A stretch of DNA of 37,899 nucleotides from Herbaspirillum frisingense (GTDB lineage: Bacteria > Pseudomonadota > Gammaproteobacteria > Burkholderiales > Burkholderiaceae_D). The notes under the pieces were generated by a model that was given only the letters and a program-made list of their open reading frames with translations, had not been told where the DNA came from and searched no databases. Each line of letters begins with the position of its first letter. The first letter of the stretch is position 1. The position numbers and the translations under genes were made by a program. Below are positions 15,806 to 24,674 of this stretch, piece by piece. Where the stretch lies: NCBI GenBank assembly GCA_009914615.1, contig WNDX01000024.1:1-37899 (forward strand), given 5' to 3'.

Positions 15806-15861
15806 CTTCATTTTGTCTTCATGTGCGGTTCATCCGCACTTCATGCTCGCGTCCCCATACT
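15806..15861 (+). promoter_or_regulatory. four tandem 11-bp-spaced response-regulator boxes and promoter of the MipA/RND operon
   Basis: CTTCAT at 15806, CTTCAT at 15817, GTTCAT at 15828 and CTTCAT at 15839 are hexamers at exactly 11-bp intervals with unrelated 5-nt spacers. That is the period of OmpR/PhoB-family subsites. Eleven nt after the last repeat, CATACT (15856-15861) matches four of six -10 bases. The last repeat therefore overlaps the -35 region, as at activator-dependent promoters. The regulator encoded divergently at 15036-15716 is the likely binder. The repeats are seen directly; the binding is inferred. Confidence 0.75.
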
Positions 15862-15920
15862 GCGCAGCACAAACGGGGCGTCGCCTCGTTCTCCCATTTT
15901 CCTCTCAAGAAAGGTCCTCC

Positions 15921-16766
15921 ATGCAAGGCATCGAATCGCGCCGCCAATCCCTGTTCATTCGCTTCCTGCAGCAGCCTTGCCCGCCGGCGATGCTGCTGGT
16001 GGCCGCGGCCCTGGTGGTCGTGGCGGCGCCCACGCAAGCGGCCGACGCCCAGCAAGGCAACGTGCTCACGCTGGGCGCCGGTGCGGCGTTCGGCCCGCGC
16101 TACTCGGGTTCGGATCAGAACCGCGTCGGCGCCGGACTGGCGCTGGACTATTCCATGGCCAACGGTTTCTTCGCCGGCACCACGCGCGGCATCGGCTATG
16201 GCAGCCATATCGGCAAGATGGATTACAGCATCGCGCTGGGCTATCGCGGCGGCCGCAAGGATAGCAACAGCAACGGCCTCACCGGCGACAGCGGCAGCGA
16301 CTACCTGCGCGGCATGGGCGAGATCAAGGGGTCGGTCACCACGCTGCTCAGCGTGGGCTATGGCCTGACCGACTGGCTGCACCTGGGATTGCAAGCCGAA
16401 GTGCCGCTATCCCAGCGCGACAACGGCACCGCGCTGCACTTCGGCGCCAGCAGCCCGTTCTACTCCAGCGCCAGCGATGAACTGACGCTGGGCGCGACCG
16501 GCAGTTGGGGCAACAACAAGTACATGCAGACCTACTACGGCGTGACGGCCTCGCAATCGGCGGCATCGGGCTTCCGCCAGCACGGCGCCAAGTCGGGCAT
16601 CTATGCCTACACCGTGAATCTGGCCTGGAAGCACAAGTTCGGCCCCAACTGGAGCCTGATGACCACCGTGGGCGCGATGCAACTGACCGGCGACGCCGGC
16701 GACAGCCCGATCGTCAAGCGCAAGACCGCGCCGGTGGGCAGCGTCTTCGTCACCTATAGCTATTGA
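15921..16766 (+). CDS. MipA/OmpV-family outer-membrane protein
   Basis: A 281-residue exported protein with a signal peptide ending in APTQAAD (about residue 42) and a beta-barrel-like remainder. Family features are LTLGAGAAFGPRYSGSDQNRV at the start of the mature part, alternating aromatic/polar strands, and a C-terminal aromatic SVFVTYSY. MipA/OmpV proteins are outer-membrane barrels; MipA of E. coli is linked to murein enzymes, and others respond to envelope stress or antibiotics. The ATG at 15921 (AAAGG upstream) is preferred over an upstream ATG at 15783, which would lie inside or before the promoter. It is the first gene of the RND operon; the next start lies 8 nt after its stop. Confidence 0.9.
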   Translation: MQGIESRRQSLFIRFLQQPCPPAMLLVAAALVVVAAPTQAADAQQGNVLTLGAGAAFGPRYSGSDQNRVGAGLALDYSMANGFFAGTTRGIGYGSHIGKMDYSIALGYRGGRKDSNSNGLTGDSGSDYLRGMGEIKGSVTTLLSVGYGLTDWLHLGLQAEVPLSQRDNGTALHFGASSPFYSSASDELTLGATGSWGNNKYMQTYYGVTASQSAASGFRQHGAKSGIYAYTVNLAWKHKFGPNWSLMTTVGAMQLTGDAGDSPIVKRKTAPVGSVFVTYSY

Positions 16767-16774
16767 GGCTAGCG

Positions 16775-18199
16775 ATGGGTGTGCGTCTGTGGCCGCTGCT
16801 GCCGTGGTGCGGCCCATTGCTGCTGATCGGCTGCGCGACCGGACAACTGCCGCCGCAGGTGGATGCCCAGGCGCCTTCGTCCTGGCGGGAGGCATGGCCT
16901 GACGCGCCCTTGCCGCACCAGGGCGAACCGGCGCGCCTGCAGGAGTGGTGGCGCGGCTATGGCGATGCGGCGTTGACGCAGCTGATCGACGCGGCGCAGC
17001 GCAACAGTCCATCGTTGGCCGCGGCCCGCACGCGCATGGCGCAGGCCGGCGCCGATCACGCCACCGCGTGGGCGGCGTTGCGGCCGCGGCTGGATGGGCA
17101 AGTCGCCGTGGTGCGCGAATCGGTGCACGAGACAGGACGCCGGCGTACCGATCTGGCCAGCACCGCGCAGCTCGGTTTGCAGGCGTCCTGGGATCTGGAC
17201 CTGGCCGGCGGCCAGCGCGCGGCGCGGCACGCCGCCATGCTGCGCGCGGCCGGTGCCACCCGCGGTTGGCATGCCGCGCGCGTGGCGGTGGCGGCGGAGA
17301 CCGCGCAGTATTACTTCGCGCTGCGCCATTGCCGCCGCCAGAACGATCTGATGCGTCAGGAGGCCGCCGCCCAGCGGCGCGTCGAAGCGCTGAGCGCGGC
17401 CATGGCGCAAGCCGGCATGGAAGCCGCCCTCGGTCATGCGCAGGAAAGCGCGCGTAGCGCCCAGAGCGACCTGCAGGTGGCCGACCTGGGCGCGCGCTGC
17501 AAGGCCGAGATCAAGTCGCTGACGGCCTTGACCGGCGTCGATGAAACCGAGCTGCATGTCTGGCTCGACGAAGCCGGCGAATTGCCCGATCCGGATGCCG
17601 GCGCCTTCCGCCTGCAGGCCTTGCCCGCGCAATTGCTGCGCCAGCGGCCCGACGTGCTGGCGGCGGAAAGCGACGTGGCGGCGGCCAGCGCCGAGTTCGA
17701 CCAGGTGCAGCGTTCGCGCTATCCGCGCCTGACGCTGCGCGGAACGATAGGCGTGGCCAAGAGCCGTGCCGGCGATAGCGGCGCCGGCACCTTCACCACC
17801 TGGAACCTGGGGCCGCTGGCGCTGGATGTGCCGCTGTATGACGGCGGCGCGCACGGCGCCGCGGTGGAGGCTTCGCAGGCGCGCTACGCGGAGGCGGTAT
17901 CGCACTACCGCGCCAGCGTGCGCAAGGCCGTCGCCGATGTCGAGACCGCACTGCTCGAACTCAACGCCGGCGCCGAACGCAGCCGCGCCTTGCAGGCCTT
18001 GCTGCGCAGCCGGGATACCGAACTGCGCTCGGCGCGGGCAGCCTACCGCGCCGGTCTGGCCAGCGAAGCGCAGTGGCGGCAGGCGCAGCGGAGTTGGCTG
18101 GCGGGCCGCATCGAAGAAGGTGAACGGCGCCATCAGCGGCGCATGGCCTGGCTGGCGCTGTACCGCGCGGTCGGCGGCGGCTGGCAGGCGGCCGGCTGA
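16775..18199 (+). CDS. RND efflux outer-membrane factor (NodT/OprM family lipoprotein)
   Basis: A 474-residue TolC-like channel component. The lipoprotein signal has the lipobox LLIGC with Cys20. The family pattern is visible: PSSWREAW, WWRGYGDAALTQLIDAAQRNSPSLAAARTRMAQA (about 52-85), a second repeat LPAQLLRQRPDVLAAESDVAAASAEFDQVQ, then YPRLTLRGTIG, and a C-terminal AVADVETALLELNAG helix. It should form the trimeric outer-membrane duct for the adaptor and pump encoded next. The ATG at 16775 has GAGG 6 nt upstream, which overlaps the stop of the MipA gene; an upstream TTG is less likely. Confidence 0.93.
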   Translation: MGVRLWPLLPWCGPLLLIGCATGQLPPQVDAQAPSSWREAWPDAPLPHQGEPARLQEWWRGYGDAALTQLIDAAQRNSPSLAAARTRMAQAGADHATAWAALRPRLDGQVAVVRESVHETGRRRTDLASTAQLGLQASWDLDLAGGQRAARHAAMLRAAGATRGWHAARVAVAAETAQYYFALRHCRRQNDLMRQEAAAQRRVEALSAAMAQAGMEAALGHAQESARSAQSDLQVADLGARCKAEIKSLTALTGVDETELHVWLDEAGELPDPDAGAFRLQALPAQLLRQRPDVLAAESDVAAASAEFDQVQRSRYPRLTLRGTIGVAKSRAGDSGAGTFTTWNLGPLALDVPLYDGGAHGAAVEASQARYAEAVSHYRASVRKAVADVETALLELNAGAERSRALQALLRSRDTELRSARAAYRAGLASEAQWRQAQRSWLAGRIEEGERRHQRRMAWLALYRAVGGGWQAAG

Positions 18200-18256
18200 G
18201 ACCGCGGGGTTCGGGGCACAGGTCTTTTCTTCACGTTTCACGTTTCCGGCGGCGGC

Positions 18257-19459
18257 ATGGCGCCGTTCCGCATTCCTATGTTCACACTCATTGTTTCGCG
18301 TCTGCGGCGGTTGCCGTCGCCGCTGGCCCTGCTGGGCGCCACCATCGCCGCGCTGGTGCTGCTGGCGCACTGGAGCGCGCCGGCGGCGCCATCCGAACAG
18401 CCGCAGCCCCAGCGCAACCTGCTGACGGTGGCGATCGCGCCGCTGCATCAGGAGCATTGGCCCGACACCCTGACCGCCTCCGGCGCGGTCGCGCCCTGGC
18501 AGGAGATCAGCGTCGTCGCCGAGGTCGATGGCTTGCGCGTGGCCGAGATCCTGGCCGACGTCGGCGATCACGTGAAGGCCGGTCAGTTGCTGGCGCGTCT
18601 GTCGGATACCGGCGTACGCGCCGACCTGGAACAGGCCAGGGCCACGCTGGACGAAGCGCGCGCCCAGTCGGCCGATGCCGCGCAGACGCTGGCGCGCGTG
18701 GCCGGCATGAGCGAACGCGGCGCGCTCAGCGATCAGCAGATCGCGCAATATCGCCTGGCGTCGTCGGTGGCCGCGGCTCGCGAGGCAGCCGCGCGCGCGG
18801 TGTTGAAACAGCAGCAGCGGCGCTTGGCGGCGACCCGCGTGGTGGCGCCCGACAGCGGCATCGTCAGCGCGCGCGGCGCCGTGCTGGGCGCCGCCGGCGC
18901 CACCGGCAGCGAGTTGTTCCGCCTGATCCGTCAGGGCCGCCTGGAATGGCAAGCCGAGATCGCCCAGGAAGAACTGCCGCGCGTGGCGTCCGGCATGGCG
19001 GCGCAGATCGAACTGAGCACGCGCCAGCCGCAAGCGCAATGGCAGGCGCAGTCCCTGGAGGGCCGTGTGCGTACCGTGGGCGTGATGCTGGACAAGGCCT
19101 CGCGCAATGCGCTGGCTTATGTCGAGTTGCCATCCTCCAGCGCGCTGCGCGCCGGCATGTACGTGCGCGGCGCGATCAGCACCGGCGCCAGCCGAGCTGC
19201 CGTGCTGCCGCAGCAGGCGGTGGTGATGCGCGACGGCTTGCCGGCGGTGTTCTCGGTCACCGCCGGCGGACGCGCGGTGCTGCACAAGGTGAAGCTGGGG
19301 CGGCGCCAGGGTGAGCTGGTGGAAATCGTCGCCGGCCTGCCGCCCAATGCGGAAGAGGCGCGTTTCGTCACGCTCGGCGCCGGACTGGTCGGCGACGGCG
19401 ACCAGGTACGCGTGGCCGCCCCGCGCCGTGTCAGCCTGCAAGAGGAGGGCACGCGATGA
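18257..19459 (+). CDS. RND efflux periplasmic adaptor (membrane fusion protein)
   Basis: The 400-residue protein has an N-terminal membrane anchor/signal segment (about 20-40), a split lipoyl (barrel-sandwich) domain (EISVVAEVDGLRVAEILADVGDHVKAGQLL and LAATRVVAPDSGIVSARGAV), an alpha-hairpin (about 115-180; ARATLDEARAQSADAAQTLARV), a beta-barrel and a membrane-proximal domain with AVVMRDGLPAVFSV. It links the permease to the outer-membrane duct. It lies 57 nt after the outer-membrane factor; that gap holds a TTCACGT tandem repeat. It overlaps the permease start by 4 nt. An internal ATG at 18278 is a possible start. Confidence 0.93.
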   Translation: MAPFRIPMFTLIVSRLRRLPSPLALLGATIAALVLLAHWSAPAAPSEQPQPQRNLLTVAIAPLHQEHWPDTLTASGAVAPWQEISVVAEVDGLRVAEILADVGDHVKAGQLLARLSDTGVRADLEQARATLDEARAQSADAAQTLARVAGMSERGALSDQQIAQYRLASSVAAAREAAARAVLKQQQRRLAATRVVAPDSGIVSARGAVLGAAGATGSELFRLIRQGRLEWQAEIAQEELPRVASGMAAQIELSTRQPQAQWQAQSLEGRVRTVGVMLDKASRNALAYVELPSSSALRAGMYVRGAISTGASRAAVLPQQAVVMRDGLPAVFSVTAGGRAVLHKVKLGRRQGELVEIVAGLPPNAEEARFVTLGAGLVGDGDQVRVAAPRRVSLQEEGTR

Positions 19460-22400
19460 ATCTCTCGGCCTGGGGTATCCGCAATCCGGTGGCGGTGGTG
19501 GTCCTGTTCGCGCTGCTGTGCGGCGCCGGGTTGCTGGTGTTGCCGCTGATGAAGGTGCAGAGCATGCCCGACATCGACCTGCCCACCGTCAGCGTGAACG
19601 CCGCGTTGTCCGGCGCCGCGCCGGCGCAGTTGGAAACCGACGTCGCGCGCAAGCTGGAAAACGCCGTGGCCGCGGTGCCGGGCATCCGCCACGTCTATAC
19701 CACCATCCGCGACGGCAGCGTGTCGATGCTGGTCGAGTTCCGCCTGGAGAAGCCGGTGCAGAGCGCGGTGGAAGAAGTGCGCTCGGCGATCACGCGCGTG
19801 CGTCCCGAGTTGCCGTCCAGCCTGCGCGAGCCGCAAGTGAGCAAGCTCGATCTGGCGACCCAGCCGGTGCTGGGCTATGCGTTGCGCCCGCGCCAGCCCT
19901 TCGCGGTGCGCGGCGCTGCGCTGGACGAGCTGGAGCTGTCCTGGTTGATCGACGGCGAGATCGCGCGCACGCTGCTGGCGGTGCCGGGCGTGGCGGCGGT
20001 GAGCCGGGTCGGCGGCGCCACGCGCCAGGTGAGCGTGGTAGCCGATCCGCTGCGCTTGCAGGCGCGCGGCATCGCGCTGACCGATCTGGCGCGTGCCTTG
20101 CGTGCGGTCCAGGCCGATGCCGGCGGCGGTCGCGCCCATGCGGGCGGCGGCGAGCAGGCCTTGCAAGTGCTGGTGGCGGCGCAATCGGCCCAGCAACTGG
20201 CGCAGGTCGAACTGGCGCTGGCCGATGGCCGCCGGGTGCGCCTGGGCGATGTGGCGCAGGTGCGCGATGGGCCCGCCGAGCAGCGCGGTCTGGCCATGTT
20301 CGACGGCCGGCCGGTGGTCGGCTTCGAGATCTCGCGCAGTCGCGGCGCCAGCGAAGTCGAGGTGGGCGACGGCGTGCGCCGCGCCCTCGGTGCGCTGATG
20401 GCGCGTCATCCGCAGATCGCCATCGACGAGACCTTCGACTTCGTGCAGCCGGTGCGCGAGGAATACGCGGCGTCGATGCAAATGCTGCTGGAAGGCGCGC
20501 TGCTGGCCGTGGTGGTGGTGTGGGTGTTCCTGCGCGACTGGCGCGCCACCGTGGTGTCGGCGGTGGCTTTGCCGCTGTCGCTGGCGCCGACCTTCGCCGC
20601 CATGTACCTGTTCGGCTTCTCGCTGAACATGGTGACGCTGCTGGCCTTGTCGCTGGTGGTCGGGATCCTGGTGGACGATGCCATCGTCGAGGTCGAGAAC
20701 ATCGTGCGTCATCTGCGCATGGACAAGTCGCCGCTGCAGGCCGCCATCGACGCTTCGGCCGAGATCGGGCTGGCGGTGGTCGCCACCAGCCTGACGCTGG
20801 TCGTGGTATTCCTGCCCACCGCCTTCATGGGCGGCGCGGTCGGCCGCTTCTTCAGTCAGTTCGGCTGGACCGCCTCGGTGGCGGTGCTGATGTCGCTGCT
20901 GGTGGCGCGGCTGCTCACGCCCATGCTGGCGGTCAGGATGCTGCGGCCACATGGCGCGCACGCTGCGCATGAAGAGCGCGAAGCGCACCAACCGCGCTGG
21001 ATGGCAAGTTACCTGAAGCTGGCGCGCTATTGCCTCTACTATCGCGGGCGCACCATGCTGGCCGCCGGTGTGTTCTTCGTGGTCAGTTCCAGCCTGATCG
21101 TGCTGCTGCCCTCGTCCTTCCTGCCGCCTGACGATTTCCCGCTCACCCAGGTACGCATCGAATTGCCGCCCGGCGTGCGCATCGCCCAGACGCGCGCGGC
21201 GGCCGAACAGGCGCGGCAAGCCATCGCGGCCTTGCCGGCGGTGAGGTCGGTGCACGTGACGGTGGGCAGCGTGGCCGGCGAGAACGCCGGCGACTCCGAC
21301 ATCAACGCCGCCGTGCTCACGCTGCGCCTGGCCGAACGCGGCCAGCGTCCGCGTCGCCAGCAGATCGAAGCCGAGCTGCGCGCGGCGCTGCAGGCGGCCG
21401 ATCTGGCCGGAGCGCGCATCAAGGTCGGCCTCAATTCCAGCGATCGTTATGTGCTCACGCTGTCGGGCGACGACAGCCAGGCGCTGGCGCGCAGCGCGCG
21501 TGCGATCGCCCGGCAGGCGCGCGCCTTGCCGGGCGTGGCGGCGGTGACCACCAGCGCCGCCAGCTCACGCACCGCGATCGCAGTGCGGGTGGACACTGCG
21601 CGCGCCGCCGAACTGGGCGTAGATCCGTCGGCGCTGGCCGAGACGCTGCGCCTGGCGACGCTGGGCGAAGAAGAACACGGCGCGCCGCGCGTGAACCTGC
21701 CGCAGCGCCAGGTGCCGGTGGTGCTGCGCCTGAGTGAAGCGGCGCGCGGCGACTGGACGCAGCTGGCGGCCCTGCGCATCCCGGCGGCGGGCGGCCGCAG
21801 CGTGGCCTTGTCGCAGGTGGCGCAACTGGAGCCGCTGGAAGAATCAGCCGTCATCGAACGGCGCGACCGCAAGCGCAACATCAACATCGAACTGGAAATG
21901 GATGGCCTCAGCCTGGGCGAGGCCGAGGACAGCGTGATGCAATTGCCCGCGGTGAGGCAACTACCGCCCGGCATCAGCGCGGTCAGCGGCGCCGAGGCGG
22001 AGAGCATGCAGGAGCTGTTCGGTGGTTTCGGCGCCGCCATGGCCATCGGCGTGCTGTGCATCTATGCCGTGCTGGCGGTGCTGTTCGGCAGCTTGCTGCA
22101 TCCCTGGACCATTCTCGCCGCGCTGCCGCTGGCCGCTGGCGGCGCCTTCATCGCCTTGCTGGCGGCGCGCCAGGAGTTGTCGATGCCGGCGCTGATCGGT
22201 CTGGTGATGCTGATGGGCGTCGCCACCAAGAATTCCATCCTCCTGGTCGATTACGCCATCGCGTTGCGGCGCGGCGGCATGGCGCGCAGTCGCGCGCTGA
22301 TTCAGGCCTGCGCCCAGCGCGCCCGTCCGATTCTCATGACCACCGTGGCGATGGGCGCCGGCATGTTGCCCGCGGCGCTCGGCCTGGGCGCCGCCGATCC

Positions 22401-22566
22401 CAGTTTCCGCCTGCCGATGGCGCTGGCGCTGATCGGCGGCCTGGCCAGCTCGACCGCGCTGTCGCTGCTGGTGATCGCGCCCGCCTTTACCTATGCCGAA
22501 GATGCCGTACTGCACTGCGGCCGCCTGTTGCGGCGCCTGCGCCCGCGCGCGCCCTCCCGAACCTGA
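19456..22566 (+). CDS. RND multidrug-type efflux permease (HAE1 family)
   Basis: A 1036-residue inner-membrane proton antiporter of the AcrB/HAE1 type, with a duplicated arrangement of 6+6 helices and two large periplasmic loops. The first helix is NPVAVVVLFALLCGAGLLVLP. Helix 4 carries the proton-relay pair Asp407-Asp408 (GILVDDAIVEVENI), at the same numbers as in AcrB. Helix 10 has Lys925 in GVATKNSILLVDYA, equivalent to AcrB Lys940. The start overlaps the adaptor stop (ATGA). The substrate cannot be read from sequence. A reductase gene follows after only 16 nt, which is unusual for a plain drug pump. Confidence 0.95.
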   Translation: MNLSAWGIRNPVAVVVLFALLCGAGLLVLPLMKVQSMPDIDLPTVSVNAALSGAAPAQLETDVARKLENAVAAVPGIRHVYTTIRDGSVSMLVEFRLEKPVQSAVEEVRSAITRVRPELPSSLREPQVSKLDLATQPVLGYALRPRQPFAVRGAALDELELSWLIDGEIARTLLAVPGVAAVSRVGGATRQVSVVADPLRLQARGIALTDLARALRAVQADAGGGRAHAGGGEQALQVLVAAQSAQQLAQVELALADGRRVRLGDVAQVRDGPAEQRGLAMFDGRPVVGFEISRSRGASEVEVGDGVRRALGALMARHPQIAIDETFDFVQPVREEYAASMQMLLEGALLAVVVVWVFLRDWRATVVSAVALPLSLAPTFAAMYLFGFSLNMVTLLALSLVVGILVDDAIVEVENIVRHLRMDKSPLQAAIDASAEIGLAVVATSLTLVVVFLPTAFMGGAVGRFFSQFGWTASVAVLMSLLVARLLTPMLAVRMLRPHGAHAAHEEREAHQPRWMASYLKLARYCLYYRGRTMLAAGVFFVVSSSLIVLLPSSFLPPDDFPLTQVRIELPPGVRIAQTRAAAEQARQAIAALPAVRSVHVTVGSVAGENAGDSDINAAVLTLRLAERGQRPRRQQIEAELRAALQAADLAGARIKVGLNSSDRYVLTLSGDDSQALARSARAIARQARALPGVAAVTTSAASSRTAIAVRVDTARAAELGVDPSALAETLRLATLGEEEHGAPRVNLPQRQVPVVLRLSEAARGDWTQLAALRIPAAGGRSVALSQVAQLEPLEESAVIERRDRKRNINIELEMDGLSLGEAEDSVMQLPAVRQLPPGISAVSGAEAESMQELFGGFGAAMAIGVLCIYAVLAVLFGSLLHPWTILAALPLAAGGAFIALLAARQELSMPALIGLVMLMGVATKNSILLVDYAIALRRGGMARSRALIQACAQRARPILMTTVAMGAGMLPAALGLGAADPSFRLPMALALIGGLASSTALSLLVIAPAFTYAEDAVLHCGRLLRRLRPRAPSRT

Positions 22567-22582
22567 CCAGAAAGGACTCTCC

Positions 22583-23707
22583 ATGCAACAGCATGACGAC
22601 ATGATTCTCATCACCGGCGCCACCGGTTTCCTCGGCGGCGCGGTGGCGGTGGAATTGCTCAGGCAGCGCCACGGTGCGCGCCTGCTGCTGATGGTGCGCG
22701 GCGATAGCACCGCCGATGCCTATACCCGCGTGTGCACGCAATTGCGCCGCCTGGGTGCTTCGGATGTCGACCTGGCGCGGCTCAAGCCATCGCAGATCCT
22801 GCTGGCCAGCCTGGAACGGGTGGACGCCATCGCCGGCGATCCGCGTCTGATGAAGGTGGGCGTGGCCATCCATTGCGCCGCGCAGGCCAGCTTCGCCAGC
22901 CATCCTTCGCTGGGCGCGCTCAACATCGATGCCAGCGTGATCCTGGCGCGCCTGCTGCAACGCCATGGCCGGTTGCGTCGCTTCATCTACATCGGCACCG
23001 CCATGGCCTGCGGCACGCGGCACGCGCAAGACAGCGAGGTAACGGAAAGCGCCGAACTGCCGCTGGACGAGCAATCCCATCTGGTGCCCTATACCCATTC
23101 CAAGGCCCTGTGCGAACTGCTGCTGTCGAAGATGGTGCCGGCCCTGCCGCTGGTGGTGCTGCGACCGTCCATCATCGTCGGCCACACGCGGCTGGGTTGT
23201 GCGCCGTCGTCCAGCATCTATTGGGTATTCCGCGCGTGGCGCGCGCTCGGCGCCAGCGTGGCGCAACTGCATCAGAAGATCGATGTGGTGCCGGTGGACT
23301 GGTGCGCGGCCGCCATCGCTGCCGTGGCCTTGCGCAGCGAATGGAGGCACGACTTGCTGCACCTGTCGGCCGGCGCGGCCAGCAGTTGCAGCTTTGCCGA
23401 CATCGACTCCGAACTGGCCTGGACCGAAGGCGAAGCCGTGGGCAACTACGACATCCTGAGCGAAGACCGGCTGCCGGAACTGCTGCCCCGCATCCGCCAG
23501 CGCCTGCCGGATTGCAATCCGCGCCTGCTGCTGCGCGCGTTGCGGCTGTACGGCGGTTTCTCCAAACTGGGGTACACCTTCAGCAACGCCGCGATGCAGG
23601 CCGCGGACATCCCGCCGCCGCCGCCGCTGGTGCGCTATGCGGGCCTGTGCGCCGCCAGCGTGGCGCACGAGACGGTGTCGCGGCAGATGCGCTGGGATTT
23701 CAAATGA
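22583..23707 (+). CDS. extended SDR, male-sterility/thioester-reductase-like NAD(P)-binding protein
   Basis: A 374-residue cytoplasmic protein. The N-terminal Rossmann motif TGATGFLGG spans residues 11-19; the SDR catalytic pair is Tyr170 and Lys174 (YTHSKALCE). RFIYIGTAMACG gives the upstream Ser/Thr strand, and PLVVLRPSIIVGHTRLG matches the NAD-binding_4 (male-sterility) pattern seen in fatty acyl-CoA and thioester reductases. The C-terminal 100 residues contain no recognised domain. AAAGGA precedes the ATG, and the gene starts 16 nt after the RND permease stop, so it is the last gene of that operon. It may act on the pump's substrate, for instance an acyl or carbonyl compound (inference). 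Confidence 0.85.
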   Translation: MQQHDDMILITGATGFLGGAVAVELLRQRHGARLLLMVRGDSTADAYTRVCTQLRRLGASDVDLARLKPSQILLASLERVDAIAGDPRLMKVGVAIHCAAQASFASHPSLGALNIDASVILARLLQRHGRLRRFIYIGTAMACGTRHAQDSEVTESAELPLDEQSHLVPYTHSKALCELLLSKMVPALPLVVLRPSIIVGHTRLGCAPSSSIYWVFRAWRALGASVAQLHQKIDVVPVDWCAAAIAAVALRSEWRHDLLHLSAGAASSCSFADIDSELAWTEGEAVGNYDILSEDRLPELLPRIRQRLPDCNPRLLLRALRLYGGFSKLGYTFSNAAMQAADIPPPPPLVRYAGLCAASVAHETVSRQMRWDFK

Positions 23708-23731
23708 AGCGGTGAGATCCCTGGCGCAGCT

Positions 23732-24091
23732 TCAGTTGCAGCGATAGACGTTGCCGCCCAGCGTGACATTGGTCTACTCGCCATGATCGCGCCGGGTGGT
23801 GACGCCGGCGCGCTGCGTGAGCAGATACACCACATTGCCGCCCATGGCCGCGGCCTTGTTCTTGAGGTCGTTGCGGGCGCCGGTTTCCATGTCGCTGTTG
23901 GAGGTGATCGGTCCCAGCAGGAAGTTGCCCTGGCTGCCGGTGACGTCGCCGAGGAAGGCGCAGCCGGCCGGCTCGTTGTGCGTCAGGCGCACCGCCGCGG
24001 CGCGATCGCCGGCGACCGGTATCGGCGAGCAGGACGGAAGCGCCGCCATCACGGCGAGGATGAGCAGGGCGCGCGGGGCGATGGGGTGCAT
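23732..24091 (-). pseudogene. DUF4156 (YjeI-like) lipoprotein gene interrupted by an in-frame amber codon
   Basis: The frame from the ATG at 24091 encodes a lipoprotein signal (lipobox LPSC, Cys21) and the DUF4156 core: EPAGCAFLGDVTGSQGN, METGARNDLKNKAAAMGGN and VVYLLTQRAG. At 23774-23776 it meets TAG after RRDHGE. Reading through in the same frame gives 13 more residues, TNVTLGGNVYRCN, then TGA at 23732-23734. That tail is the conserved end of the family and carries its last cysteine. A CAG-to-TAG change in an otherwise intact gene explains this best. The truncated 105-residue product might still be made. A sequencing error is the main alternative. Confidence 0.8.
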
Positions 24092-24173
24092 GCGGTTCTC
24101 CAGGTGGGTTGCGGATCTGCGGCAGATGCTAGCCGCGCCACATGAAGAACATCTGAAGCAGGAGGCGCCAGGT

Positions 24174-24635
24174 TCAGGGCAGCGGCAACTGCAGGCCGAC
24201 CTTGACGCGCTCCAGCGCCGCCAGCGTGCGGAATTTCCTGACGTTGCTGTCGGCATCGAACAGTTGCTTGGCCAGCAGCGCGTAGTCGGCCATGTCGCGC
24301 ACCACCATCACCAGCACGAAATCGACCTCGCCGGTCACGCTGTAACACTGCTGCACCTGGGGCGAGTCGGCGAAGCGGCGCTGCATGCGCTGCAGCAGCT
24401 CCGGCCGTTCGCTCTCCACCATGATTTCCACGATCAGCGTCAGCGGCAGGCCGACCTGCTGCGGATCGATCTGCGCCACGTTGGCGGCGATGACCCCGCT
24501 GTCTTCCATGCGCCGGATGCGCCGCTGCACCGCGGTGGCCGAGAGATTGACGGCCTCGCCGATATCGCGCTGGGGCGTGCGGTTGTCGCGCTGGAGGATC
24601 TCCAGGATGCGGAGGTCGAATTCGTCTAGCTGCAT
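24174..24635 (-). CDS. Lrp/AsnC-family transcriptional regulator
   Basis: A 153-residue regulator with an N-terminal helix-turn-helix (MQLDEFDLRILEILQRD, then ISATAVQRRIRRMEDSGVI-like at about 30-50) and a C-terminal RAM effector domain (about 65-145; VTGEVDFVLVMVVRDMADY). The ATG at 24635 places the HTH at the usual distance from the start; an upstream ATG would add 21 extra residues. It is divergent from a diaminopropionate ammonia-lyase-like gene 117 nt away. In this family that arrangement usually means it controls the neighbouring amino-acid catabolic gene in response to the amino acid. Confidence 0.93.
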   Translation of the reverse strand: MQLDEFDLRILEILQRDNRTPQRDIGEAVNLSATAVQRRIRRMEDSGVIAANVAQIDPQQVGLPLTLIVEIMVESERPELLQRMQRRFADSPQVQQCYSVTGEVDFVLVMVVRDMADYALLAKQLFDADSNVRKFRTLAALERVKVGLQLPLP

Positions 24636-24674
24636 CGTCGTCGGGGAAGGTGGCAAATGCGCAGTTTTGTCGCG

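Noticed and set aside
18231-18246. TTCACGT tandem repeat between outer-membrane factor and adaptor genes as a promoter or regulator site
   Set aside because: It is only two copies of 7 bp without a nearby -10 box, and the surrounding genes appear to be one operon.
16769-19441. An uninterrupted 890-codon minus-strand open frame opposite the efflux genes
   Set aside because: It is rich in Arg, His, Gln and Ala and lacks any recognised domain. It mirrors the codon bias of three well-supported plus-strand genes, and its length is expected in high-GC DNA.
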